Part shown: positions 37,562 to 50,139 of the stretch, in pieces
Numbering within the stretch: the first letter of the stretch is position 1
How the letters are laid out: every line of letters starts with the position of its first letter
Assembly (NCBI RefSeq): GCF_008831285.2
Contig: NC_045139.1
Span: 16,536,354-16,600,353 of the forward strand
DNA: 64,000 nt
Origin: Nymphaea colorata
Taxonomy: Eukaryota > Streptophyta > Magnoliopsida > Nymphaeales > Nymphaeaceae
Direction: 5' to 3'
Notes under the pieces: model-generated
Database searches by the model: none
Seen by the model: only the letters and a program-made list of their open reading frames with translations
What the model was told of the DNA's origin: nothing
Program-made: the position numbers and the translations under genes

Positions 37562-40500
37562 TTAATCAAGAGCAGCCTTGTTACGTTTTCCACTTATAGG
37601 CTTTGGCAAGCCGTCAAATATTGGTCTGGTGATTGCAACTGCTGAAAGAGCCTGTAGATCGGGTTTCAGCCACTTGGTTGCTGACCAGCTTGAAGCAACA
37701 TTCTCAAAGGACTCTTGCAGGTTGGAGGTGCTTGATGAGCGCCGGACCCCAGCAAATCCACTGGCCATGGAAGAGTCCCCAGCGTAATGTGCATGACCAT
37801 TGCTAGTAGTTTCCATATCAATACCTGCTAGGTTTGCTTTGCTTGCAGATTTTGGCCTGAGAGCCAGGCCTCTACCGAACCTCCCCAAGAACCCACCACT
37901 GTTTTCTTCCTTAAGTATCAATGCTGGGCTTGGAGAAGCTCCATCAGCATCAGCCTTCTGGCGTCTCCTGACAGATTTCTCACTTGACTTCTCCACATCA
38001 TTATCACCAGCTTCTGCAACCATGACATCCTCCGTGGATTCACCATTCTCTGCCTGAGACACATCCACCAAGCTTCGGGATTTCCTGTGTCTGCCTAAGG
38101 ATGAACCAGCCGTCCCATTTGCCTTGGGGGATGAAGGAGGTTCATCTCGTGAGACCTGACTGCTCGTTATTCTATATAGAGTCATTTCTGTACCTTCAGT
38201 GGCATTACCGCCGTTGCCAACAGAAGGCACCAGACCATAGTAACCTTGTAAACTGCTCATTGCTGGAGAAACTTTTCGTTGTGGTTTAGGTGATTGGAAG
38301 TCCTTAAGCAAAGCTCTCTGTGGATATCTTGGAGGGGTTCTTAGGCTGCTTCCCTTTCTGCAAAAAATGTTCATAGTGAGCAGGTACAATTCTACAATCT
38401 TGATGAATGCAGGCCTCCAGGTGAAGTGATAAAGAAAGGGGAACAACCAATTTGAAGAAATGCATGGTACAACGGACAAAAACGCAATGTTCCCTGGGAT
38501 GTGACGCAACAGCAAAAACAGTGCAGGAGGAGTGTACAAGTATGCATTAAGATGAGCTTAACCACAAGATGTTTCACGAAAAAAAAAAATCATGATTATC
38601 CTCAAAATATCAGCAATGGGCCTAGGGGAATACAAATAGTGAACGCAGGTTTAACATAGATGGTAGCACAAACCCAGCAAGGAAATGGTTAAAGAAGCAT
38701 CTCAAGGTACTTCATGTATGCTGTTATTAGGTTAAAATATGTATATATGCATTTCATATGAATATGATGGAAAGATGTACATATTCTTGATGCATTTGAT
38801 ATGATGGAAAACATACATATTCTTAACAAGAATAAGATTGTCGAGCTCTCAAGATGTATAAACTAACAAGTCTTAAGCTATCCACTGGATAAACATGGAA
38901 GGAGTATGCATTAAGTAAGCACAAATTTTGTTCAATTTTGACCTTGTCTTTTTCACTTTTACAGCAGAAACTAAATTACATACTAGTAGCAAATAAAAAG
39001 TGAGATGTAAAACAACAAAATGAACATCTGAAAAAAAATAAATTCAAAGAACAGTACTCTTGGTCAGCAGATCCATTTGATAAGATCGGAGATGGGGGAT
39101 GCCTTCCTGGTAGAGGTATCTGCAATGTTTTATGAGCAAACATTTGAAGATCTGTAACCAAACCATTTAGGCGTTTTATGTCTGAAACCTGACAAAAGAA
39201 TCCAAAGATCACAAGCTAGTCGTTGCATCCACAAAATACATCAGCAGCACGTTGATAAGAACAAACATTCGTGATAACTGGAGTAAAAAAAAGTATCTAG
39301 CATAAATTTCTTTCATAAGTGATGATTCTTTCACAAGTCACTGTAGAGGAAAAGTCATTTTTCAAAAAAAGATATGTAGATGGAACATGAGGATTTTATA
39401 CATTATATGGTAACATGAAGTTTTTAAACATTCAATCTTGGAGGAGATGAATTGTCAAGTTATTTCATTGTGTTCTTATTGTGCGCTCTTGTGCCTATGA
39501 ATGTGTGTGTGTGTGTGTGTATGTGTGTTTGTGTTTGAGAGAGAGAGAGAGAGAGAGAGATGTTAATGTCCACATTGGGAATGACTTTCACACATTTCCT
39601 ACAGTCACAACTAACTGTTGGATACAAACTGAAATGTGGTGCACAGATTGCATTCATCCAAAGAACCTGTCATTGTGAAAATCTTCTTCACTTGAACGAA
39701 CCTATCAAGGGCATAATCTCTCAAATATTCATATGGCAATATTTGACGGGGAAAAAACAAAGAAGAAGAAGCATCGATAGATGAGGCTTTTGTGCTGTAT
39801 TTTCTTTCTTCAGATGTTTTACCTCTGTTTCCGCCTCTCTTTCATTTCTACTTGGATCATTGACTCTTCTTACAGAATACTCAACCAGAGTTTTCAAGTC
39901 ATTTTAGCATTTTGACATCAAAACGGTAAAAAGAATAGACAACGTGAACTAAGAGACATAGGCATATAGGTCTCCAGCAGCCCGTCTTGTTCATTTTCAT
40001 GCTGGGAGATTTGCATCATGGTGAAAGCAGTCAATCAAGGATACGGTTCTATCATCGAGTTATAGATCCTGACCTCAATATTTCTGTAACTAGAGTTCGA
40101 GTAAGCTTAGAGAGTGCGGAAGCTTTGAAGTTCCAAAATCCAAACCATGAAAGCATCACTTTTAGTTTTAACTGGTTATTTAATTAAGATCCATTATCGG
40201 CTTCAAATTGTGCATTGTCTTCACGTGTAGTGCAAATGGAAAGTTGTTCTATCTTCGTAACAGCAACGAAGAACTTGCCCAAAAAGTAACATTTCCTTGA
40301 AATATCCAAACTCCTGTATCACTAGACGCCCACCCTTGGGACAACTCAGCAAGGAAAAAAAGAACAAATGAGAAACAAAACCAAAGAAATAGCACCTGTG
40401 ATATGCATTACAAGCTTAGACTAGATATATGACAACTACAAATTCGCGACAGATTTCCGGTTCCTAATAAGGAAGCTCGTGGAAAACGACAAACGACGTC

Positions 40501-40742
40501 CAAAATGCAAATGAAGAGGGCCTCACCTCTACACCATACTTGATGGCTATGCCGGCAAGAGTGTCAAACCTAGAAACGCGATGCTCAATGTAACTGACAC
40601 CAGAAGATGATGACGGTGATGAAGACGAAGGAACCAATGAAGAATTCGGCGCGCTCGAATTCAACCTCAGTTCAGAAAAATCGCCAGACATATCCCGAGC
40701 GTTTCCATCTCGGTGACCTAAATCCATGGCCAAATCAATCAT
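37562..40742 (-). CDS. LysM-domain protein without signal peptide
   Basis: Three minus-strand exons, 40742-40527, 39188-39058 and 38357-37562, join in phase to 380 residues. A Ser-rich N-terminus is followed by one LysM domain at about 52-97 (YIEHRVSRFDTLAGIAIKYG, then VEVSDIKRLNGL and LQIPLPGRHPP), split by intron 1. The rest is Ser/Lys/Arg-rich and probably disordered. It ends with RPIFDGLPKPISGKRNKAALD-like sequence, a tail I recall from Arabidopsis LysM proteins such as At5g08200 and At5g23130. LysM usually binds N-acetylglucosamine polymers, but this protein has no signal peptide or membrane span, so a cytosolic or nuclear role is more likely and glycan binding is uncertain. A second in-frame ATG five codons in is a possible alternative start. 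CT-rich leader sequence lies upstream, to about 41350. Confidence 0.9.
39503..39560. repeat. (GT)n-(GA)n microsatellite in LysM intron 2 flank
   Basis: About 20 bases of GT followed after a short interruption by about 24 bases of GA, inside the intron between LysM exons 1 and 2. Open frames across it are artefacts. Confidence 0.9.
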
Positions 40743-41400
40743 GCACGACTTATCCTCATCAATCTCCTTGTTCTAAGCAACCCTAACATGCAAAAAATAT
40801 CTCCAGTTACCGGAGCGCTTCAACGACATGCCTGCGCGAGAACTAAATGGCATGACGGAGATAAATCAACACACGCAGCGGAAAACATCTCTCCGCCGAG
40901 ATCCACCACAAGACTAACTCAAGTCCCCTGCCTCATCCGAACAGCTTTAGAAAACCCTCGCATGAAGACGATTTACCGATCTCCGCTGATCTTTCGCACT
41001 CGTGACGACACAAAACAATTAAGGTCTAACTCCTCCCGATCCGCGATGGCACAAGTGAAATCCGGCGTTCTACCGCTACTTACTCCGCGGACGGCCGGAA
41101 ATAAGCCGAATCTCCGCCGTTGACAAAAAAAAAAACTCCAGATATCTCGATAAAAATGACGCCACTATATCCACGGACCCGAGGACTCCCCTCCGCGTCT
41201 CCTCCGGCGAAGGAACGCCCGATTTCCCTCAGAATCCGCCACACTTACTCCGAGAGAGAGAGAGAGAGAAGTAAAAGAGAGAGAGAAAGTTCCTTCAAGA
41301 AAAAACAAAATAAAATGATGAAAAAAAAAAACACGACGATGCGGATGAGAGAATGCCGGACGGTAATAAAAGGTCATTTATATCCCCAAAATTTTAAGAT
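40743..41400 (-). promoter_or_regulatory. Leader and promoter region of the LysM gene
   Basis: This stretch is clearly GC-richer than what follows, with cgccg and ccgcgg words and a GA/CT run at 41250-41286 that would read CT on the gene's strand. CT runs just upstream of start codons are common in plant leaders and also occur before the DUF789 gene here. No TATA box can be fixed with confidence. Confidence 0.4.
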
Positions 41401-43200
41401 ATGATATTCATGTCCCCATCGGCCGCGGCACTGGACTCCCGTTTTTGGGGCTTAGACAGTTGGACTCCACCTCCTTCCTTAGGGTGTTTGATTGTTTTGG
41501 ATTTTAGATTATTTGTCTCATAAAATTATAAATGTGTTTGATTGCTTCAGATCTTAGATCTAATGTCATTTCTCTCATAAAATCAAAAGTTTAGCAAACT
41601 GTGAATCTCAGGATTTCAAATCCTCAAAATATGCAAAATCCTCTAATTAGAGTTCGGACATCGGGTGGTCTGATCCATCGCACAAATCTTACATCCATGT
41701 GCAAGAATTTGGTTGTTGTTGCATCCTACTGAGATTTCTCATCACAAATGTGCCGAGAGATCGGACCCCCTCCCCACTTTTTTTTATGATCTGAAATCCA
41801 TGGTTATAAAATCTCATGTTTGATAAAACAATGGATTTATCGACACATCTATCCCTTGGGGGTCGTTAGGCAATTGGTAACTCTCTCACTAAAGGGGGCT
41901 TTGACGGTGTCAATGAACTCTTCTCGGATCTGCCGATTGAATTGGAGAATCACTCCATTATATATTGTTCCATTTAGCATCGATTTTAACTATTATATAT
42001 TTACAAGAAGTACCATATAGTTGTCTATTATAAATAAACTAATGTAATGCATGTGGTCTATTAGCATGAAATTTGTACTTGTATCTCTAAACTATGTTAT
42101 TAAATTTATTTGATTGTATTAAGTTATTATTTTATAGATATGTTCAACTACTTTATCATTTTATAGCAAAAAAATTGTTTCCTTTCATTGAAACAAAATG
42201 AGAATCCTGATTCCCATATATACTTAGCTACTGCAATATAAATTATTTGTAGTTATATACGAAGACAATCCGGCAACGATAAAATAAATGTTGGGAGAAA
42301 CTACCAGCTCCCAGACTCGTAGAAATCTATTTCTTTATGCTAACGTAAATTCTTTATAATAATGTAAACTTTTTTAGTAAATGATCAAGAGCAAGAAAGA
42401 ATTAAAACAAGGGTTTATCATATTGTTAACTTATAATTTATAGTGCATTAGTGAGTTTTAGGTATTTAGCTATCCGGTCCGTCTGGCCGGCTGATTTCAA
42501 TTTATTTTTATTTTTCGATTCGAAAAAGGAAAAAAAAAATTAAAGATTTACATAGAAAATGACATTAATGCCCTCATCGGGTTTTTGGTGTCACGCTGAA
42601 CTCCGTCGCCGCTTGCAGGCCGTTGCAGCCGAACTGAGTGAAGGGCAAGATCGTCATTATAAATATTAGGAAAATACAATCCATCCCCCGATAGTCGGGG
42701 CTCGCCGTCCAAACTTCCGTAATAGCAATTATTACTTCTTACAATAAAATAATAAATGAAATATTCTAATCCTGAAGGTTCCAGAAGGTCGAGGGATCCA
42801 ACTGGAACGAACTGTCGGTGGTCCTATCGATGGATCGGGTCTGAGGGGTATCCAGTAAATTTGGATCCGAATGTTCCTGTGTTAACGGTGCGTTTGACAG
42901 CGGATGGGAACGTCTGAAACAAATTATCTCAGGACCTTCTCTTATAAACTTTTCGGGCAAAAAAAATCGGAGAAGTTCTTAAGGAGCTTGAGACAGGGTG
43001 TCACGAGATGCTTTTCACCGCGTTTGAATGGAGGAGACTAGTACAAATAGCAGGGAGTCATGGATAGTATATCCAAGACTTAGACATATACCTGTGAGCT
43101 TGTACTCAACGACGCCATCAGAAGCGATTTTGCAACATTAGCTGACGTGAAGGCATAAAATGATCAAATAGAATTCCGAGTGTTGGACCAACTTACCGAC
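41401..43200. other. Gene-poor AT-rich intergenic DNA
   Basis: No gene seen. A roughly 50-base direct repeat occurs at 41485-41528 and 41535-41584 (tgtttgatt...ttagat...ctcataaaat), possibly the left part of a decayed TTA-flanked MITE, as it starts ttagggtgtttgatt. The remainder is AT-rich with scattered ggatcc words. Confidence 0.5.
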
Positions 43201-43208
43201 CTCCGAGT

Positions 43209-43573
43209 TAGGGCTGCACAACTAGTCGAGCCTGCTCGAACTCAACTCAAACTTGCTCGTCAAAACTCGACTCATTTATGAACGAATCATGTTAGAGTTC
43301 AAATGTATGCTTGAAATACTAAATAAGTTCGTTCAAGTTATAAGAGCTCGACTTGTTTAAACTCGACTTGGCTTGACTCGACCATATAATGAATGCTGAA
43401 ATCAAGTAGCAACTAGACGAGTTAAATGAGTTAACAACTTGAAAAGAAAAAACAAAACGAGACATACTTAACATAAATGAGTTAAATGAGTCGAGCTTGA
43501 GCTTCTTCTATGTAGCTCGACTTAAGTTCGAGTTGACCCAACTTGAGCTAGACTCTGCTTGTGTGGAGGCCTA
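43209..43573. mobile_element. hAT-type non-autonomous element with 8-bp target duplication
   Basis: A 365-bp insertion with terminal inverted repeats tagggctgcacaac on the left and cttgtgtggaggccta on the right, whose reverse complement is taggcctccacacaag. It is flanked by the 8-mers ctccgagt (43201-43208) and ctcggagt (43574-43581), identical except for one base, which is the target-site length of hAT elements. The interior is filled with gagctcgag/ctcgagtt-like words typical of a dispersed plant repeat. It has no coding capacity, so it was mobilised in trans. The slightly mismatched duplication and termini suggest an older insertion. Confidence 0.75.
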
Positions 43574-43581
43574 CTCGGAGT

Positions 43582-46500
43582 CATTAACCCAATCGATCCC
43601 ACTCACCTAGAGTTGTTTCCATATCTGGACATGCGTGTGGAGATCCTGCAATTGACTATGATCTTGAAGCCTCACAGTCACGCCGTAATTTACCTGGAAA
43701 CAAAAATATTTCCATAAGAAAATGAAATAATTAGAAGAAAACTGCAGTTTGTCTGGTCTGTTGGAACATATTAAGAGCAGACAGTAGGATTGACATGCGA
43801 TATCGAATCCAAAATGGGTACCTCAAAGAAGTTTGGATCCAGTAACTCAACACAAGAATCCAGGAATCAAAGATATACGATGCAGTGATGTCGGCTCGTT
43901 GATCCAAGAGAACACTAAGATCCGACCCGACCGAAACTGATGTCCCCGGTTAAAGCCCAGCCCACTTTTTGGTGGGTTTGGATCTTGCTCAGTCCATATT
44001 ACCTCGCAATTGAACATGTAAATCTCATATATGCACTAGGATTCAAACATGAACATATTTGTTTTAACAATAGTTACCAAATAAACGAAAATGAAACAGT
44101 AAGCAAAGCATCAGAAAATGCTTAGGAAACATTATATTAGCATAGATAATGCGATTGAAAGGGAAAGCAATAGATGAATCAAGATCAGGGGAAAAAGACA
44201 TCTTTAAGAAAAGGAAAGCAAGCTTCTTGGTAACTATAGTTTGTTCAATCCATAATTCCACATCAAACAACGTAAGCTGGGTGGGTTTCACTAAGAACTT
44301 TATATGGGTGCTTGTATCAGGTCCAGATCAAGATGGATTTAGATTTGTCAACGGTTGGCGGGAATTGGTTCCTTATCTAATAAAAATAATTTGAGTTCAG
44401 GTTCTGACTTGAAGTGGACTCGTTTACTGGATAGATCTAGTTCCTTTTTGTAAATTGCTGCATCTTGACATTATCGGGTGTGAAAAAGGATTTGGATTCA
44501 ATTCCAAATCCCATGGAGATGAAAATCAAAATCTCAAAAGCACGTAACAACCCATTATTAGATCGATCTAAACAAGTTCGTTCTAATATTAAGAACAAAA
44601 AAAAGGATGATCTCTTGGGTTGATTCCATTCAAATCGATCGGTTTTGATCGATTCAAATACTCGTACACAGTTTTTGATGATATTGGTTGGGGACTTGGG
44701 CGCCGGGGTCTTGTTAGCAGGATGCAACGCAGGCTCCCAAACGAGCAGACGAGAGAGTGGCTCCAACAGCAGAGCTGCGGAGAGGGCGACTACTGAAGCA
44801 GGGCCAAGACACAATCACGCGCGCAAAAGGGCAGCCATGATTCGTCGATTCCTGAGAATCCCGACGGTAAATTTGAGCCGTGACTCCCACTATCATGATC
44901 TCTCTGTGTGCAAAGTTGGTTATGGGAAATGTCGTAGAAAGGGGAAGTCACCTTGTAAGACTTTGTGCAGCAGTACGCGCGCAGACGAGATGCATTATCT
45001 TTTCGAGTCCGCCGGAATTGCTCGTCGTACGGAGGAGGAAGAGGTCTCGCTTGTCTTCTCTTTCTTGTTATTCCTACCCGCTCCCCTTTTCCTGAGAGTC
45101 TTTTTATTCTTTTAATTTGGAGAAGGGGTTATCTCGTTGATCATCCGCTTCTGTTGCTTCTCATTTAATCTGTATTTGCTTCAAAACTTGCTCTGTCTCT
45201 CTCTCTCTCTCTCTCTCTCCCCCTCTCTCTGCTACGGCGCTGAGGGAATCTACTATTGGCAAGAACATCCATGAATGAGTTGCTATAAGCTGCTATTTTC
45301 CTACAAAGTTTTTTCTTTTGATACGTTATGTTTCTCGCTGTTAGCAGCGATTCAAACGCTATAAATTGTTGTGTTATAGTGGAGGTGTTTTTTCTTTCTA
45401 GTTCCTATAAATATTAGGAGCCAATGAGGCACTTTAATTTGTTGATTATAGTGTAGATGATTACTCTTGTTATGGAATAGAGGAACCACGCTTGGGTTGG
45501 AAGACTTGATAGTGTTTGTCTAGCGGTTGGTTCCCCAGCATCATAGAACTTCGAGGTGAAGGCCACTGAACCGGTTCAGAGACTTTTATCTAGGCAAGCT
45601 CGGCTGAGCCTGCAAGAGGCCGCATTGAGGTTTGAACCCTATCACCAACCGTCTATCGGCCAAGACCTCCCCATTTATGATAGCTCCTTGGATTCAGTAG
45701 TGTAGTCTGGATGAGTTATATGGTTCACTTAATATGTAAGAAATTGCTGTTTATTTGATTAAACCTGTTAAATCAAACTTATGATTTGGTTAGACCCTGT
45801 GGCACAAGCGTGTGAGTTGCTGTTGCTATCCTGTTGTAAATGTTTCTATCTTTTGGTTTCTAGTGAAATTTGTGTTGCTAGAAAAGCTACTTTTCAACTT
45901 ATATTCAAGACTTAAATGCTTGTTGTATTGATTATTGAATCTGGGTGCTTAAACTGTGCATAAACTGATAAACATATACATGGGTGCTGGTAAAAGTGTT
46001 GGGATAGGATAAGTGATGATCATGTTTCAATTGGTATAGCTGCTAAACCCCTCTATCACATTTGAGATTGATCACCTTTTGTTTAGTGAGGAAATAAAAC
46101 TAGGATTCCAGCCATACCGTAGATGAGGGTGCCAAAATCATTCATAATGTACCTTAGGTTGAAGTCAAGAAGAACCTACATGAGTTGGGAATTGTTTAAT
46201 ATCTGTTTTCAGTGGTCGAGCAGATTATGAGTTTGGCTAGTTGTTTTTCTTTGTCGTGAGAACATCTATATCATATGTGCAAGTAAGCAGTATTTTAGGT
46301 CGTTGTATGGAATGCTGCAAGCGATATGGAACCTAATGGTTCCCTCTGCTCTTCTCCATTTAGCTATTTGTGCTTCTTCTGTCTTCTTACTCTTTGCCTT
46401 ATTTTCCAGATAGTGTTTTTTGAGTCGGGATAATTCAGGGGTGATATGCCAGCCATCTGATATCGCCCAAAAAGCCATTTGCATTCAGATCAACCAAAAT

Positions 46501-47232
46501 CAAATCCTAGGTTTTTCCTAACATGTGAAAGCGTATTACTCCAACAAATCTTGACAGTGATCTTCTGTGCAGCTTGATACTGACGATAAGCGAAAATTTC
46601 TTGATTGCTGTGCCATTTGAATTGGACAAAATTAAATTTTTATTTGCATTAATTGCACTCTCTTTTATCACGTCCAATATTTCCCTGTGCTGTACTACTA
46701 AGTTCCTCTTCCCATGTTAACTACAGGTTGTCAGACCTATTATTCCTCAAATTGGTCCATATTTATCTCTCTTTGTTATAGCACCGACAATGATATACCT
46801 CTGAAAATGAAGCAGCAACTATTCTAAAAGCAATAAAATTTTGGATAATCTATCCAAATAGTAGGTCTTTTTATGTAACCACACATATCATTGCACCCGT
46901 ATTCATACACATAACAGTCTGAATATCGATATTGGCTCCTATTTTTATGCCCAATAAATGATATTTGGGTTTTTTAAGCTCTGTTGAGAGATTTTGGCTC
47001 CAAATATGACAGCAATATCAATTTGATATTCTGCAAAAGATCCATTATATCTGTGTTACAAATCAAGCTATGCTTCATGTAGTATCTAGTATGTTGTGTT
47101 GGTATCTCTATATGTTTTGCTACTGTGGACAACCAGCACTCAAATTCTCAATACCAATCAAATGCAAGTAAGAAATTTTATTTCTGTTCACGTATATTAA
47201 TATGTATATATATTTTAATAGAGGACACCTCA
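43582..47232. other. Intergenic DNA and probable leader of the ARM gene
   Basis: 43582-44640 shows nothing recognisable. About 44640-45235 is GC-richer with a long (CT)n run at 45196-45231 and may be the promoter and leader exon of the downstream armadillo gene. 45236-47221 would then be a leader intron ending in an attttaatag acceptor at 47221. A 156-codon open frame at 44645-45115 overlaps the GC-rich part but shows no family. Around 45515-45640 there are short tRNA-promoter-like words (tagcggttgg, ggtttgaaccc), too far apart for a tRNA. Confidence 0.45.
45196..45231. repeat. (CT)n microsatellite
   Basis: About 36 bases of CT with a cccc interruption, at the end of the GC-richer block that may be a leader exon of the armadillo gene. 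Confidence 0.9.
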
Positions 47233-49155
47233 ATGGAAGAGGATGCTGAGAGGAAGATTGGATGGCTACTGAAATCTATTTTCGTTGGAACTGCTGTATA
47301 TTTTGGCTATCAGTTTTTCCCATACATGGGTATGTGATACTCTTTGGTCTTTTCTGTTACATAATCATATTCCCATTCTATGCTACAAAGATGTTATGCA
47401 CTGGAAAGCTTTATCTTTCCATAATTCATTGTGCTGTAGACTAGCCTTGGGTGATTTGAGGATGATGAAACCACTGTTGGTGGTGACAAATTTCAAAATT
47501 TGCCTCTTATATTTTCAGGTGATAATTTGGTGCAGCAGTCTATTTCTCTACTATGTGTCAAGGATCCTTTGTTCAAAAGAATGGGAGCATCAAGAATTTC
47601 CCGTTTTGCAACTGACGGTGAGAATTTTTTTCATGGATCATCGATTTTTGCTTATTGAAAATCTATATTGAAATTTTAGACTTGCCTACGTGCAATCTAT
47701 GTTTCATGTTTTTGTTTTTCTTAGCTTGCTGTCTTAAATTTGGACACTCTATCACATCATTACGTATGTTGTGCAACTCTTGGTTGTGGCAGAAAATGAG
47801 ATTTTCCATTGCTTTTGTAATGGAAATAAATTCCTTCCAAAATTCAGGAGTTTTGAGAACCATGCTTTTTGATGTGATGGTTGATAATTGTGTGCGACTG
47901 ATATCTTAATTATATGTGTTTTGAAATTGTCCCTGATCTCTTATTATGAATATCACATTGGTATGGGGAGAACATGGTTCGAGTGGGTTTGGTGGGGGTG
48001 GGGGTGGTGGGAAGGAGGGGTGGGGAAGGTGGAGAGTTGGTAGGGAAAGGGATTGTGTTGGTGTTTTGGAGAAGGAGGAGAGCGGTAGACCTTTCAAGGA
48101 AGATTTCAATTCAATGTAAATAAAGAAGATTGTGCATCTTTCAATGTTTATGCCACAATCCCAGACTTCCTTCTTATTAACTATGTACTTCATGTTGCTC
48201 TTGGATTTGCGTCAACTAACCTGGTTGCAGTTGCCCAAAAACATCCGATAGTTGTTCAGTCTGTATAATGAATCTGTTTCCATCCTTGATCACGTGTCTG
48301 AATTGGTCATTCTGCCACTCAAAGATCTCATTAAGGAAGTTGAGTTGACCTGATGTCAAGAAACCATTTTATTCTTGTGGTTACCTTTTTGATGTTCTAT
48401 GGGTTTTCTGATTGTTAGCTTGTATTGTGTAATACAGGATTTTAAGCGCATCCTGTGAGGACTCTATGGTTCTGCTGGATGTCTCTAGCCATCTTGATTT
48501 TGCTCATTCCATTAATTAGTGATTTCATCAGGGGCACTAATTCATGTGTATATCTCATATATTGCATAATGCCAGGAGATTGATTTCCTCTGCACAGGTG
48601 TAACAATGTGAAATCTTTATTATATGTCAAAGCTGCTGTTGATCATTTGAAGTTTTCATTCTGATTGATACAATTCTTCAAAAACATCTCTGTTTCCTAA
48701 TATAGATGAAAGGAGGACAAAAATTATAGAAATGGGCGGAATTGAGAGGCTTGTGACTATGCTAGAGGGAGCTACTGATGACCGCACACGCAAGGCAGCA
48801 CTTAAAGCACTTGATGCCCTTTCACACACTGGTAAGATGTCCTGGGAGTCTATGATCAAAGAAGACGTGAACGTTTTTTTGCATGATTCATGTTATCCAT
48901 GTAGTCTACTTTTAGCTAGAAGTGTAGACTTCAACTAAACTGTTAATAAAATGTCAATGTGGTCTCCCTGATACTATCATGTTGCAACCAACTGATGCAG
49001 ATGCAGCTGTCAAAGCCTTGCACGAAGCTGGTGCTGTAGCAATCATCAAGTCGACACCAAATTCATCTGATGGCGAAGTAACAAAATACAAATCTAACCT
49101 GTTCAAAAGATTTCAAGATCTAAAGTACGAAACACCTCTGACGGACATGGAATAG
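47233..49155 (+). CDS. Small membrane-anchored armadillo-type repeat protein
   Basis: Four exons join in phase: 47233-47329, 47519-47617, 48706-48831 and 49001-49155, giving 158 residues. The start is the ATG of MEEDAERKIGW, 12 bases after a splice acceptor; the frame stays open upstream, so a longer N-terminus is possible. A hydrophobic segment (about 11-31, LLKSIFVGTAVYFGYQFFP) forms a likely N-terminal membrane anchor. Then come DPLFKRMGASRISRFATDDE and an armadillo-like unit (about 66-107) with IIEMGGIERLVTMLEGA and RKAALKALDALS, ending KSNLFKRFQDLKY. Armadillo helices bind proteins; a one-to-two repeat unit on an anchor suggests an adaptor. I recall plant 'ARM repeat superfamily' entries of this size, but their function is not known to me. 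Confidence 0.82.
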
Positions 49156-50102
49156 GTGAAAAGACCTGCATTCGCTGCCTATTTTTCTAGATTTTTTTAA
49201 AATTCTGTCAGCAGCAGTTGTTATACATGACACAATCCCCAGAAATAAATTATCCCTGAGTGCAGGCTTGGACAATCATATGACATGGGAGTGTATCTCA
49301 ATCCAGCAATCTGAATCTAGCACTCGTGTCTGACAAGATTGTTATAGAATGAAACATGAAAATTTCTGTGGAATTTTATTTAGTACTAAGGGGGTTGTTC
49401 AACTCCTTCAGAGAGCAAAATGTAGTAACTGACGAGGCTGCTTATTGAATTGTTTTCTTGCTTATCTGAATGTGTCTATTGTCACCAATCGTTAAGGACA
49501 TTCTCGATTTGCTGCATTGCCCTTGTTGAGAGGGAAAAAAAATTCAGTTTTGAGTACAACGGTAATTTTTTTGCCCCTTTAGTCCCTGGGCACCATTTTA
49601 GCTCGAAGGTCCCAGGTGTGTGTCCTAGGAGGTGCCAACTTCACTTGTATTTTAGTTCTTGCAATGAAAAACTCTTTGAGGTACCCCCTCCCCTTCCCAT
49701 TGATGAAGCCCTCAGTTTCCAGCTTTATTTCAAATGATGCACACACTCGATAGTTAACTCTTAGCTCTCCTTTAACACCATCAGCTGCCATGGTGAGAGA
49801 GCAGAACCTCTTCAAACACATGGTTTTATCTTATGGACGTGAGACATGGAAAGGCTGTCACCTTCTACTATGTCATTAGTGCTCCAGTTACTGGAAGTAC
49901 GCACATTAAGACAATTTAGAACGTGCTATTTGGTGGAAATTGTTAATTTGATCACGAGTGAGTGCTAAGTTTCTAATATTATATCAGAAAACATTCCAGG
50001 AGGCTGAAACAAGCTTTTGCTATGGTAATTTTGTTACTATTGAAAGTGTAGTACATTTATGATGAACTTCAGTCCTATACAATTCTGTATAGCAGTTCTA
50101 TC

Positions 50103-50139
<37 letters not shown>

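Noticed and set aside
41479-41830. Possible TTA-flanked PIF/Harbinger-type MITE starting ttagggtgtttgatt
   Set aside because: No matching inverted right end; the internal similarity is a direct, not inverted, repeat.
44645-45115. 156-codon open frame in a GC-richer block
   Set aside because: More likely promoter and leader of the downstream armadillo gene; no domain, and no phase-compatible splice into 47222.
45515-45640. tRNA-like A box and B box words
   Set aside because: Spacing of over 100 bases and no cloverleaf arms; not a tRNA gene and too weak to call a SINE.
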